From positions 1 through 64,000 of the forward strand of contig SVGP01000012.1 in NCBI GenBank assembly GCA_015056255.1: 64,000 nt of DNA, read 5' to 3'. This DNA is from Clostridiales bacterium (GTDB lineage Bacteria > Bacillota > Clostridia > Christensenellales > Aristaeellaceae). The notes under the pieces were generated by a model, which was not told the origin of the DNA, did not search any database, and worked only from the letters and a program-made list of their open reading frames with translations. This document shows positions 34,501 through 42,710 of the stretch, piece after piece (position 1 is the first letter of the stretch; each line of letters begins with the position of its first letter). Made by a program: the position numbers and the translations under genes.

Positions 34501-35607
34501 GTAATCAAGGACGATCTTCCCGCCTACAGCTGCGCGCTTGAAAACAGCGATTACAAAGTTGGGTCTTTGAAAATCGGCGACACCGCAAACGTCACCGCCT
34601 ACACCGACAAGTGGGCGCGCGTGAACGTGAACGGCGAGAATATGTACGTTCTTAAAAAGTATTTGAGCAACGCAACCTATACCGCCTTAAGCGCTTCCTC
34701 CGGCAGCAAAACGGAAATCAACAAGCTTCAGAAAGCGCTGGAAGACCTGGGCTACTTCGACGGAAATCCCGCCGGAAACTACGGCTCCTTAACCACTGCC
34801 GCCGTTCAGAGATTCCAAAAGCAGCTGGGTCTTACCGTAACGGGCAACGCGGATCTGGCAACGCTTCGAATCCTCTACTCCGCTGAAGCGCCCGAAAGCT
34901 CCATCCGCACAAAGACCCTTTCCAGAAACGATACCGGAAGCGACGTAACCCGTCTTCAGAACAGGCTCACCTATAAAGGCTACATGAACGACTCTATCGA
35001 CGGCGATTACGGCTCCATAACGGAAAACGCGGTCAAGATTTATCAGAAAGTAGCCGGTCTCACGGAAACCGGAACCGCCGACACCAAAACCTTAAAGAGT
35101 CTTTTCTCCTCTTCCGCGCCCACCAATAACAGCGGAAACGTTGCGGGAAGCGGCTCAAACACCGGCAGCGGAAACGGCAACTATTCCACCGATCCCGACG
35201 ACGACCTTGGAAGCGGCACCGCCTCAGAAAAAGCTGAAACCGTTATCGAATGGGGTCTTAAGCAGTTGGGTAAGAAATACGTTTACGGCGATGAAGGCCC
35301 CACTACCTTCGACTGCTCCGGCTTTACCCAGTACTGCTACGCGAAGGTCGGCGTAAAACTGCGCAGAAGCGCGCAGGCCGTAGGCTATAACGACGGCACG
35401 AAGATCACCAATATCTCCGACCTGAAACGCGGCGATATTGTGTGCTTCAACACCATCGACGACAGCGACTTGTCCGACCATGTCGGCATTTACCTCGGCA
35501 ACAACCAGTTTGTGCACGCATCCTCCGGCGCGGGAAAGGTCGTCATCTCCTCCCTCGCCTCCGGCTATTATCGCCGCGTGTTCTCCTGGGGCCGTCGAGT
35601 GCTGTAA
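31582..35607 (+). CDS. Secreted cell-wall hydrolase: 13 SH3-like repeats, 2 PG-binding domains, NlpC/P60
   Basis: 1341-residue exported protein. Signal peptide at residues 1-30 (cleavage near VLA). Then by my count 13 bacterial SH3-like repeats of about 60-75 residues (each with a central Y-x2-AS, GTxVTVL and W-A-x-L/I pattern, and GY near the end), some joined by Pro/Thr linkers; two PG_binding_1 domains near 1035-1160 (LQKALEDLGYFDG and LQNRLTYKGYMND); a Gly/Ser/Asn linker; and a C-terminal NlpC/P60 endopeptidase with DCSGF (Cys), DHVGIYLG (His) and FVHASS (third polar residue). It probably cuts stem peptides in peptidoglycan, with the repeats gripping the wall. Ribosome site AAGGAG. Unusually many SH3 repeats. 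Confidence 0.92.
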   Translation: MNINKLFKRILTLSLILSMLITSFPLSVLAETFEAEVTASRMAVREGKTSSTELLGYLEKGTIVTVLDYADGIAYIEFKGKKGYARVSDMKRVSSAEEKAPEKEDEPDHGLATVIEREISIYEKATSGSKEVGTLKKGVTVLVLEVDERGWAKLEMGDEICYTRSIYLEIDEKAKTTPSPVKNAASGKAIVTASSLPIYASASTDSRLMTTLKKGQTFTVLATGNGWAKLQNGSNIGYARLIGLSLSNETPEPTPKPTEKPGSSASGIATVKVHSAYVYQEASSGSKKIDIIYRDESFTLLSISGEWAKLQNGNSIGYVKVSNLSVSEGESATPVPTKTVTPTATPKAEKSLSGLGTVNVHSLYVYESASSGADKLGYIFRGETYTVLATSGEWAKIEDGDRIVYVKLSGLTIDEGAKATPKPENIIGSVTVTVHSKHIYDKASTGATKKGYIFRNNTYPLLEVSGSWVKIKVGDEAVYTTVDDLTINDQTAPTQKPTQKPEESLSGIAEVKVNSVYVYASPSDDSRRMCQIYKGEKYTLLSTSNGWAKLQNGSSIGYVELESLSIKEDAEATPAPTSTPIPVPDVIEGPVAEVNVTKMYVYAGKSVSAESLGSLSKGSTVTILESDGTWAKIYKDNKVGFCKYASLKLTGEYEGKTPEPTAAATPAPTVPIQAIMEVDSFVNTSSTKIYAGVSTSSTVLKTVSAGYEVTVLGLSGDWAYVEYGDNRGYMLKKTLIAKKDATLTANMESPAVISASSLTVYKFASEYAPSYGKFGKGTEVTVLAYKDGWAMLKRGDAIGYADAEGISIVSNEKNPTLPATTRLPAFIKNDRTKAYANATESSKIIGYYVAASEVTVLGYDDTWCLIEKTVHSGNVNAYVLKSNVLLVSDYELAPKGSYPGVVTASSASVYKYASEYAPNIGSLKKGATFNVLAQGNGWAFIELNGNRGYMKLSNMYVQMDEFTSPTVKSLTATVIKDDLPAYSCALENSDYKVGSLKIGDTANVTAYTDKWARVNVNGENMYVLKKYLSNATYTALSASSGSKTEINKLQKALEDLGYFDGNPAGNYGSLTTAAVQRFQKQLGLTVTGNADLATLRILYSAEAPESSIRTKTLSRNDTGSDVTRLQNRLTYKGYMNDSIDGDYGSITENAVKIYQKVAGLTETGTADTKTLKSLFSSSAPTNNSGNVAGSGSNTGSGNGNYSTDPDDDLGSGTASEKAETVIEWGLKQLGKKYVYGDEGPTTFDCSGFTQYCYAKVGVKLRRSAQAVGYNDGTKITNISDLKRGDIVCFNTIDDSDLSDHVGIYLGNNQFVHASSGAGKVVISSLASGYYRRVFSWGRRVL

Positions 35608-35630
35608 AGCCTTTCTCCGCTTTTCCATTG

Positions 35631-35658
35631 CGCCCCCGCACCAAAGTGTCCGGGGGCG
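35631..35658. repeat. GC-rich hairpin between wall hydrolase and HAD-Tmk genes
   Basis: CGCCCCCG (35631-35638) and CGGGGGCG (35651-35658). No T-tract, so a weak terminator or processing/stability hairpin at best. Confidence 0.5.
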
Positions 35659-35706
35659 ATATCGCGTTATATCCGTTCATCAATCATTTCCATTCGGAGG
35701 AACGAC

Positions 35707-37005
35707 ATGAATTACGATGCGATTATCTTTGATCTTGACGGAACCATCACAGAATCCGCGCCCGGCATCATGAAAAGCGCCGCCTACGCGCTTGAAAAGA
35801 TGAACAAACCCGTTCCCGGAGAGGATGTCCTTCGAAAATTCGTCGGGCCTCCGCTGCACAAATCCTTTATGGATTTCTGTTCTCTTTCAGACGACGAGGC
35901 AGCTGAAGCCGTCGGCAAATACAGAGAGCGGCACACCGTCGTCGGCTGGAAGGAGGCCAATGTCTATACCGGCATCCTCCCCATGCTTTTAAGTCTTAAG
36001 AAAAACGGCGCGTACATCGCCCTCGCCTCCTCAAAGCCGCAGCCGCTTTGCGTTAAGACGCTTGAATATTTCGGCATTCTCCCGCTTTTTGACAAGGTGG
36101 TCGGTCCGGATTATCAGAACAAAAGCGGCGAAAAGGAGTTTCTGATCCGAAACGCGCTGCCCGAAAAATATCAAAATGCCTGCATGGTCGGCGATCGAAA
36201 GTTTGATATCGAGGGCGCAAAAAAAGCCGGCGTAACCGCTGTCGGCGTTGGCTACGGATATGGAAGCAGGGAAGAGCTCACTTTAAGCGGCTGCGATGCA
36301 TACTGCGAAACCGTGGAAGATCTTTCAAGTCTTCTTTTGGAAAACGCACCCAGAGCCAAGGGGCTGTTTATCACCTTTGAAGGCTCGGACGGCTGCGGAA
36401 AATCCACACAGCTTAATCTTTTAAAGGACTATCTCATTTCCTCCGGCGCGCGCCTGACCGTAACGCGCGAGCCCGGCGGCTGCGAGATTTCTGAGCGCAT
36501 CCGCTCTCTCGTTCTGGATGTAAAAGCCATGGGCATGACGGACGCATGCGAAGCGCTCCTGTTCGCTGCCGCGCGTTCCCAGCACGTAAACGATGTCATC
36601 AAGCCTGCCCTTGAGAAGGGCAATATCGTGCTTTGCGATCGGTATGTGGATTCCTCCATCGCCTATCAGGGCGGCGGGCGCGGCCTTGGCGACTGGGTCA
36701 GGGTCATAAACGAGAAGGCTGTGGACGGCTGCATGCCCGATCTTACGCTGCTTTTCGATTTGAACGCTGAAGAAGCGCTTCGCCGCCGTACAAGCGCAAC
36801 CGGCGCAGACCGCATCGAAAGCGCCGAGTCCGGCTTTATGACGGACGTATACAATGCCTTTATGGCGCTTGCCACAGAAGAACCCAACAGAATAAAAATC
36901 ATCGACGCGAACGGAAAAATTGAACAGATCGAAAGCCGCGTGCGTCAAATGGTTACAGAGAAAATATTAACGCTTTCAATCGCACCCGAAAAAACGGAGG
37001 GATAA
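35707..37005 (+). CDS. HAD phosphatase - thymidylate kinase fusion
   Basis: 432 residues with two complete enzymes. Residues 1-210: HAD phosphatase of the phosphoglycolate-phosphatase type, with nucleophile FDLDGTITES, Thr/Ser motif ALASSKPQ, Lys region and metal motif VGDRKFDIEGAKKAG. Residues 218-425: dTMP kinase, P-loop FEGSDGCGKSTQ, TREPGG, DRYVDSSIAYQGGGRGLG and LID-region RRRTSATGADRIE. Tmk makes dTDP from dTMP for DNA synthesis. No frameshift or stop at the junction near NAPRAKGLFITFEG, so the fusion is real in this sequence. GGAGG precedes ATG 35707. The next gene starts 3 nt after its stop. Tmk is usually a separate gene near holB; none is here. Confidence 0.92.
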   Translation: MNYDAIIFDLDGTITESAPGIMKSAAYALEKMNKPVPGEDVLRKFVGPPLHKSFMDFCSLSDDEAAEAVGKYRERHTVVGWKEANVYTGILPMLLSLKKNGAYIALASSKPQPLCVKTLEYFGILPLFDKVVGPDYQNKSGEKEFLIRNALPEKYQNACMVGDRKFDIEGAKKAGVTAVGVGYGYGSREELTLSGCDAYCETVEDLSSLLLENAPRAKGLFITFEGSDGCGKSTQLNLLKDYLISSGARLTVTREPGGCEISERIRSLVLDVKAMGMTDACEALLFAAARSQHVNDVIKPALEKGNIVLCDRYVDSSIAYQGGGRGLGDWVRVINEKAVDGCMPDLTLLFDLNAEEALRRRTSATGADRIESAESGFMTDVYNAFMALATEEPNRIKIIDANGKIEQIESRVRQMVTEKILTLSIAPEKTEG

Positions 37006-37008
37006 CAC

Positions 37009-40000
37009 ATGGAAGATTATACCAGGCTGTGTATGAACTGCTTTCGAGATCTAAACGGAAAGCACGTTTGCCCGCATTGCGGCTATGAGCAGGAGGTTTC
37101 AGTCAATCCCGACCATCTGCCCGGCGGAACCGTGATCGCCGACCGCTTTATCATCGGCCGCGTACGCGGACAGGACGACACCGGAATTGTCTATAACGTA
37201 TTTGATTTAAATAAAAATACGCGCCGCCGCATGCGCGAATTTTTCCCTGCCTCCATCGCAGTCAGGAATTACGACGGCTCGGTTTCGCCTGCAAGCAGCT
37301 CGGAGGACGAGTTTTATAATAAGCTCGAACAGATGCGTCTGGACGCAACCGACCCGGACGCCGAGAAAAAATACATCTTCGTGCGCATGAACGGAACGGG
37401 CTATTTCATCGAGAAAAAGCAAAAGAACGCCCCTTCTTCTCAGCCCGCGCGCAGAAATGCAAGCGCATCCGACTATGAGGACACCCCTTCCCGCGTTCCA
37501 CTGCTTCTGGTCATTTGTGTAATCGTGCTTATCGCCATTATCGCAGGCGCGGTTTTCATGATCAAAAGCTGCTCGCCTGCAGACGACCCCACGCGCCCCA
37601 TCGACACGCTCTCTACGCTTGATCCCACCTACAATCCCCTGCCCTCTGTCAGCCCCACGCCCTACGTTCAGCAGGATCAAATCGGCGACATCGTGGGCAC
37701 CGATATGGGCTGGATGGCGCAGCAGGGCGGCGTAAATATGCCCGATGAGAATTATTACGCTACCCAGAAGCCTACCCCTTCCCCCACCCCCACCGCTACC
37801 CCCAATTTCTGGGATCAGCTTGAAAACGAAATCAACAATTCCTGGGGCGGAACGGTCGTGGAAACGCCCACGCCTTCCCCCGCGCCCACGCGCAAGGTAA
37901 TCAACGCCAATTCATCCAGAGACGATATCCTCGCCCTTCAGTGGCAGCTGATGAACCTCGGCTGGATGAAGGAAGGCATTCCCACAGGCGTATATGACGC
38001 GGACACCAAAAACGCCGTCAAGTCCTTCCAGCAGAGCATGAACGACCGTTTTGCCGCAGGGCTCTCCGTCGACGGCATCTGCGGTCCGGCAACGTTCAGA
38101 TATCTTGACAACTACACGATCAACAAAAACCCGAACCCCATCGAAACGCCTGCGCCCGAATCGAACGACGTAAACGCCAATTCCTCACCCGTTCGCATCC
38201 GCGAGGTGCAGCTTAAGCTCATCGCGCTGGGCTGGCTTGAAAACGGCAAGGAAGGCGTGTACGACAAAAACATGACCGAAGCCGTGATGGCGTTCCAAAA
38301 TTACGTAAACGCCGTCACCGGAACGCAGCTTCTGAACGTAACCGGCATCGCGGACGAAGCCACGCAGACCATGCTCAATTATCAGCGGTTTGCAAAGCCC
38401 TCCTCCGAGCCCACAAATACGCCCGCCGCCACTCAGGCGCCTGAGGACGTATTCGATCCACTGGACGAAACCGACCTTCTGGAGCTGCTTGAAAATCCCG
38501 AATGGATGCGCGTAAATGTTGATAACGCCTACGTTTACGACCGCGCCAGCACAAACGCCACCGTCAAGGGCATCATTTCCCGCGACAGCGTTTATATGAT
38601 GGTCGCAAGAAACGCAACCTGGGCCATGCTCGTCGGCGAAGACGGCGAAACCGCCTACACCCTCATCTCCGTCCTCGTGTCCGACACCGAAGATGAGCCC
38701 AACGAAGATTTCGGCTCAATCACGCCCTCCTCGGATAAAGAAATCATCCGTCAGCTGCAGTCTCAGCTTGCCTCTTTAGGCTGGCTGCCCGCAGACGAAA
38801 TCGACGGCGTTTACGGAAACATCACCACCAATGCCGTCAAGGCCTTCCAGGAGCATGTCAACAAGCTTTCTGGCTTCGAGGCTGTAAAGGTAACCGGTAT
38901 CGCCGATCCCAGCACGCTTGATTTCCTGCTGGAGGACTTCTACGCCAACCCCGACGCAGTCAAGCCCACTGCTACGCCCGAACCCGTAAATACCCCTGAG
39001 CCTACGCAGGCGCCTACCGCCGAGCCTACTTCCGAGCCCACCGTAGCGCCCTTTACGGCGCTGGATACGCCCCTTGAGGTTGAGGTATCGGTCGATAAGC
39101 TCCCTGTATACAAAGTTCCCTCCGAGGATGAAAGCCAGCTGTATGCAGCTGTAACCCGAGGCTTTACCATGCACCTGATCGCGGAAAACGGCACATGGGG
39201 TCTGGTCAGAAACGCGCAGGGTGCGGAAGGTTATGCGCTTCTTTCCGGCATGACCGCCATTCTCCCCTCCGAGCCCGATCCGACCGAAACGCCCGCACCG
39301 ACCAATACGCCCGCGCCTGCGCCGACCGATACGCCCAAACCCGAAGTCACTGCGCCTGCAGAGGTTCAGTCCTTTGAGCGCGCGCCGGATAACACGCTGA
39401 TTCAGATCACAAGCGACAAAGCGCCCGTATACGAAACGCCCTCCGCTTCCTCCAAAGTACTCGGCACGATGCAGAAATACGAAACCCTTATTCTGATCGG
39501 CTATAACGATCAGTGGCTTATGGTTTCAAACGGCAGCGCGACGGGCTATCTGCCTGCGGGCGACGCCGAGCTCTATGCCGAGCCCGAAACAACGACCGAA
39601 CCGACAAAAGAGCCTACGCCTGAGCCCGTAATCACCCCCGAGCCCACGCCGGAGACGGAACCCTTCACCCCCACTCATGAAGAAATCTACGTCGTTGCAA
39701 CGGAAGAGCACGTGTGCCTGTACACGACGCCCGACGAGATGGGCGACTTCATCACCTATCTTTCGCTGAACGAGCCTATGATCCTTCAGGGCTACAACAG
39801 CAAATGGGCCATGGTGGACTATATGGATCCTAACACCTATCAGCTCTACTCCGGCTATGTGGTAAGAAGCATGGTAGAAATCTACACCCCGCCGGTCGAG
39901 ATAACCCCGGAGCCGACGCTGGAACCTACGCCCGAGCCTACTCCGGAGCCCACGCCGGAACCCACGCCCGAGCCTACACCGGAGCCTACGCCCGATCCCA

Positions 40001-40314
40001 TCCCCGAGCCCGACGAATATGACCCCGAGTGGGTGTACGAAGCCGAAACGGTCAAGTCGTTCAATCAGATGCTGATTGAACTTGGCTGGCTCAGCAGGGA
40101 TCAGCACCTTCTGACCATGGACGAAGCCGTCTATCAGGCGATCGCCGAATTCCAAGCGTATTACAACATGACCTATGCCGACGCAAACCATCCGAAGCTC
40201 ACGCTCGTCATGAACGAGGACGGCTCCTTCACCGACGCCTTTGGAAACTTCAACCCCATCGACGAAGAAACCTTTATGGCTATCATGACCGCGAACATCT
40301 TCTATCCCTACTAA
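37009..40314 (+). CDS. Membrane-anchored SH3/PG-binding protein with degenerate kinase N-lobe
   Basis: 1101 residues. Zinc ribbon at residues 8-24 (CMNC, CPHC); then GGTVIADRFIIGRVRGQDDTGIVYN and MREFFPASIAVRNYDGSVSP, which align by eye with the start of clostridial Ser/Thr kinases (glycine loop and the IKEYFP block) but the loop is ruined, the lysine is Arg, and no catalytic lobe follows. One membrane segment near 165-188. Outside: PG_binding_1-type domains near 300-370, 385-455 and 580-650, SH3-like domains near 495-560, 685-760, 790-855 and 890-965, Pro/Thr linkers, and a C-terminal PG-binding-like domain. Probably a wall-sensing or scaffolding protein. GGAGG precedes the start; cotranscribed with the HAD-Tmk gene 3 nt upstream. 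Function unknown. Confidence 0.8.
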   Translation: MEDYTRLCMNCFRDLNGKHVCPHCGYEQEVSVNPDHLPGGTVIADRFIIGRVRGQDDTGIVYNVFDLNKNTRRRMREFFPASIAVRNYDGSVSPASSSEDEFYNKLEQMRLDATDPDAEKKYIFVRMNGTGYFIEKKQKNAPSSQPARRNASASDYEDTPSRVPLLLVICVIVLIAIIAGAVFMIKSCSPADDPTRPIDTLSTLDPTYNPLPSVSPTPYVQQDQIGDIVGTDMGWMAQQGGVNMPDENYYATQKPTPSPTPTATPNFWDQLENEINNSWGGTVVETPTPSPAPTRKVINANSSRDDILALQWQLMNLGWMKEGIPTGVYDADTKNAVKSFQQSMNDRFAAGLSVDGICGPATFRYLDNYTINKNPNPIETPAPESNDVNANSSPVRIREVQLKLIALGWLENGKEGVYDKNMTEAVMAFQNYVNAVTGTQLLNVTGIADEATQTMLNYQRFAKPSSEPTNTPAATQAPEDVFDPLDETDLLELLENPEWMRVNVDNAYVYDRASTNATVKGIISRDSVYMMVARNATWAMLVGEDGETAYTLISVLVSDTEDEPNEDFGSITPSSDKEIIRQLQSQLASLGWLPADEIDGVYGNITTNAVKAFQEHVNKLSGFEAVKVTGIADPSTLDFLLEDFYANPDAVKPTATPEPVNTPEPTQAPTAEPTSEPTVAPFTALDTPLEVEVSVDKLPVYKVPSEDESQLYAAVTRGFTMHLIAENGTWGLVRNAQGAEGYALLSGMTAILPSEPDPTETPAPTNTPAPAPTDTPKPEVTAPAEVQSFERAPDNTLIQITSDKAPVYETPSASSKVLGTMQKYETLILIGYNDQWLMVSNGSATGYLPAGDAELYAEPETTTEPTKEPTPEPVITPEPTPETEPFTPTHEEIYVVATEEHVCLYTTPDEMGDFITYLSLNEPMILQGYNSKWAMVDYMDPNTYQLYSGYVVRSMVEIYTPPVEITPEPTLEPTPEPTPEPTPEPTPEPTPEPTPDPIPEPDEYDPEWVYEAETVKSFNQMLIELGWLSRDQHLLTMDEAVYQAIAEFQAYYNMTYADANHPKLTLVMNEDGSFTDAFGNFNPIDEETFMAIMTANIFYPY
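39896..40015 (+). repeat. PTPEP-coding repeat
   Basis: About 12 imperfect 6- to 12-bp units (GAGCCTACGCCC-like) encoding Thr-Pro-Glu-Pro, forming an extended spacer in the wall-facing protein. Confidence 0.85.
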
Positions 40315-40320
40315 ACCATT

Positions 40321-40361
40321 AAAAATGATCTGCCTGTAAAAACGCAGGCAGATCATTTTTT
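40321..40361 (+). terminator. Terminator after the SH3/PG-binding protein gene
   Basis: AAAAATGATCTGCCTG (40321-40336), loop, CAGGCAGATCATTTTTT (40345-40361). Confidence 0.9.
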
Positions 40362-40363
40362 GT

Positions 40364-40392
40364 TTGCATTTTGGGGCCGTTGGATGTATAAT
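40364..40392 (+). promoter_or_regulatory. Promoter of the HelD-like gene
   Basis: TTGCAT (40364-40369), 17-nt spacer, TATAAT (40387-40392), right behind the preceding terminator. Confidence 0.65.
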
Positions 40393-40428
40393 AATATTTC
40401 CACACTTTTTAGGGAGGTGTTTTTGCAT

Positions 40429-42645
40429 ATGTCCATGCACCCGGCGTATCCGGTCGAAAAAGTCCATCTGGACGAAACGCTTGCCGTCATTAAAGCAGAA
40501 CAAGCCCTTTCCGAGGAAGAACTCATCAATGCGCAGGCCGAGCTTTCCCATGCCCGCGCCTACGACCCGGACAAGCTGCCCGTTCGCGAAATGCTGTATG
40601 CAAAGGCGCTTTCTCAGGTAAAAACACTGAAGCTTTCTTCCCAAAAACCTTATTTCACGCGAATTGATTTTCAGGAGGACGGCGCAAAAAGCGAAACCTT
40701 CTACATTGGAAAATACGGCGTAACCGAAACCAAGACGCTGAAAAGCGTCGTGATCGACTGGCGCGCACCGATTGCCAACCTCTATTATTCCGGCCAGCTG
40801 GGGCGTGTCAATTACACTGCGCCCGACGGAAAGGTCGAGGGCGACCTCACTTTAAAGCGCCAGTTTGATATTTCGGACGGCGTTCTTCATTCCATTTTTG
40901 ACACCGATATCGTCTCTCAGGACGCCTATCTCCAGTCCGCCTTAAACGCCATGACGGGCGACCGTTTAAAGGAAATCGTAACCACCATCCAGGCCGAGCA
41001 GAACTATGTCATCCGTCACCCGCTCAAAAGATCCTTAATCGTGCAGGGCGCGGCGGGTTCCGGCAAAACCACCATCGCCCTTCATAGAATCGCCTATCTG
41101 CTTTACGCCTTTTCCCAGCAGCTGCGCCCGGAAAATATGCTGATTTTAGCGCCCAACCCGCTGTTTTTAAATTATATCGCGGGCGTTTTGCCCGATCTCG
41201 GCGTTGAAAACGTAAAGCAGACCACCTTTATCCGCCTGATCAGCGATTGGCTTGAAGGCGATTTCCCGAAAATCGATTCCTCTGATCGCACAGAACGGAT
41301 TCTGAACATGCCTGAGGCGCAATTAACCGTCCTCACAAAGCAGGCCCAGTTCAAGGGTTCTCTTCGCTGTATGGCGCTTCTGGACGCTTTTTTAGATGAT
41401 TACGAGGCTGCCTACGCGCCCGAGGACGGCATTTCCTTTGGCCCGGTTGAGCTTTACTCCAAAGAAGAAATGGATCATTTCCTGCTCGTGGACGAAAAGC
41501 CCTTTCCCATGCAACGGCGCGTTCAGGAGTTTAAAAAACAGCTTTCAAAGCGCGCAAACGCTGCAGCAAAACAGCTTGCCGCATTCTATACCCGCGAAAG
41601 CGACCGAAGAAGCGCGGTTATCCGGGGCAGTGAAAAAGACCCGGAGCAGCTTAGAAACAAGCTTCGCCGCCTCTACGAATCGCGCGACGAGCGCATCAAG
41701 CAAGCGCAGGAGGCCGTAAAGCCCTTTGTCAAAAACACCATGGCTTCCCTTCCTTCTCTCGATCCCGTCACCCTCTATCGCCTGTTCTGGGAGGGCGTTT
41801 TATCCTCCTGCGAGGGCGAGGATGAGCGCATGACGGCGGAAAGCACGCTCGATCTTCTTTCAAAGAAGAAGCCGCTTACGCCCGAGGACGTCGCGCCCAT
41901 CGCCTACATCGCCATGCGCGTGACGGAGCGAAAGCGCTTTGATATAAGGCACATTGTCATCGACGAAGCGCAGGATTTTTCGCCCTTTGAAATCGCGCTT
42001 TTAAACCGCATGATGCCCGCCGCTACCTTTACCATCGTGGGCGACCTCATGCAGGGCATTCATGCCTGGCGCGCGATCACCGACTGGCGGACGCTTACCG
42101 ATACGCTGTTTAAAGGCGCATGCTCCATGCACAATCTCGTCACCAGCTACCGAAACACCATTGAGATTATGTCAGCCGCGCTCACCGTGTCCAGGCGCCG
42201 TCCAACGCCCAATCAGTCGCCCGTAAGACCTGTGGAGCGCCACGGCGACACGCCGGTTTTTGAGACCTTCAAAAGCCAGGATGAAGGGATTCAGCGCATA
42301 AACGAAATTGTTCGAGAATGGAAAAATAAAGGCTTCACCACCATCGCCATCATTGAGCGCACGGAAAAGGATGCAAAAAAGCTTGCCTCCCTCCTCGCGC
42401 CCGATCTGAACGCTTCTTATCTGAACGTTGACGATTCCGCCTACTCAGGCGGCGTTTCCGTCGTGCCCGCTTCCTCCGCCAAAGGCCTTGAGTTCGACGG
42501 CGTTATCATCGCAAACGCAGACGACGTCACCTATCCCGACCGCGATTTAGATGCGCGTCTTTTATACGTATCAATGACGCGCCCGCTTCATAAGCTGCAT
42601 GTGCTTTATAAAAACCGCCTTACGGCTCTTTTAAAGGCGGAATAA
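40429..42645 (+). CDS. HelD-like superfamily 1 ATPase (RNA polymerase recycling type)
   Basis: 738-residue UvrD/Rep-fold ATPase with the layout of HelD, which removes stalled RNA polymerase from DNA. Seen: N-terminal coiled region, then TFYIGKYGVTETKTLKSVVIDWRAPIANLYYSG near residue 95 (characteristic of HelD-type proteins), Walker A QGAAGSGKTTIALHR near 225, DEAQDFSPFE (Walker B/motif II), GDLMQGIHAWR (motif III), SAKGLEFDGVI and LYVSMTRPLHKL (motifs V-VI). ATG 40429 follows GGGAGG; a TTG six bases upstream is possible. The earlier ATG lies before the -10. It could instead be a DNA helicase, but the N-terminal block argues against that. Confidence 0.78.
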   Translation: MSMHPAYPVEKVHLDETLAVIKAEQALSEEELINAQAELSHARAYDPDKLPVREMLYAKALSQVKTLKLSSQKPYFTRIDFQEDGAKSETFYIGKYGVTETKTLKSVVIDWRAPIANLYYSGQLGRVNYTAPDGKVEGDLTLKRQFDISDGVLHSIFDTDIVSQDAYLQSALNAMTGDRLKEIVTTIQAEQNYVIRHPLKRSLIVQGAAGSGKTTIALHRIAYLLYAFSQQLRPENMLILAPNPLFLNYIAGVLPDLGVENVKQTTFIRLISDWLEGDFPKIDSSDRTERILNMPEAQLTVLTKQAQFKGSLRCMALLDAFLDDYEAAYAPEDGISFGPVELYSKEEMDHFLLVDEKPFPMQRRVQEFKKQLSKRANAAAKQLAAFYTRESDRRSAVIRGSEKDPEQLRNKLRRLYESRDERIKQAQEAVKPFVKNTMASLPSLDPVTLYRLFWEGVLSSCEGEDERMTAESTLDLLSKKKPLTPEDVAPIAYIAMRVTERKRFDIRHIVIDEAQDFSPFEIALLNRMMPAATFTIVGDLMQGIHAWRAITDWRTLTDTLFKGACSMHNLVTSYRNTIEIMSAALTVSRRRPTPNQSPVRPVERHGDTPVFETFKSQDEGIQRINEIVREWKNKGFTTIAIIERTEKDAKKLASLLAPDLNASYLNVDDSAYSGGVSVVPASSAKGLEFDGVIIANADDVTYPDRDLDARLLYVSMTRPLHKLHVLYKNRLTALLKAE

Positions 42646-42662
42646 ATCACCGAAGATGCAAT

Positions 42663-42702
42663 AAAAAGAACCCGGAACAAAAACCTGTTCCGGATTCTTT
42701 TT
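42663..42702. terminator. Bidirectional terminator between helD-like and PFL-like genes
   Basis: AAAAAGAA(CC)CGGAACA and TGTTCCG(GA)TTCTTTTT pair around a short A/C loop; serves both converging genes. Confidence 0.8.
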
Positions 42703-42710
42703 ATATAAGA

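Noticed and set aside
39526-40644. 372-codon minus-strand frame opposite the PTPEP region
   Set aside because: Gly/Arg repeats come from reading the Pro/Thr repeat backwards; it also crosses a terminator and a promoter.
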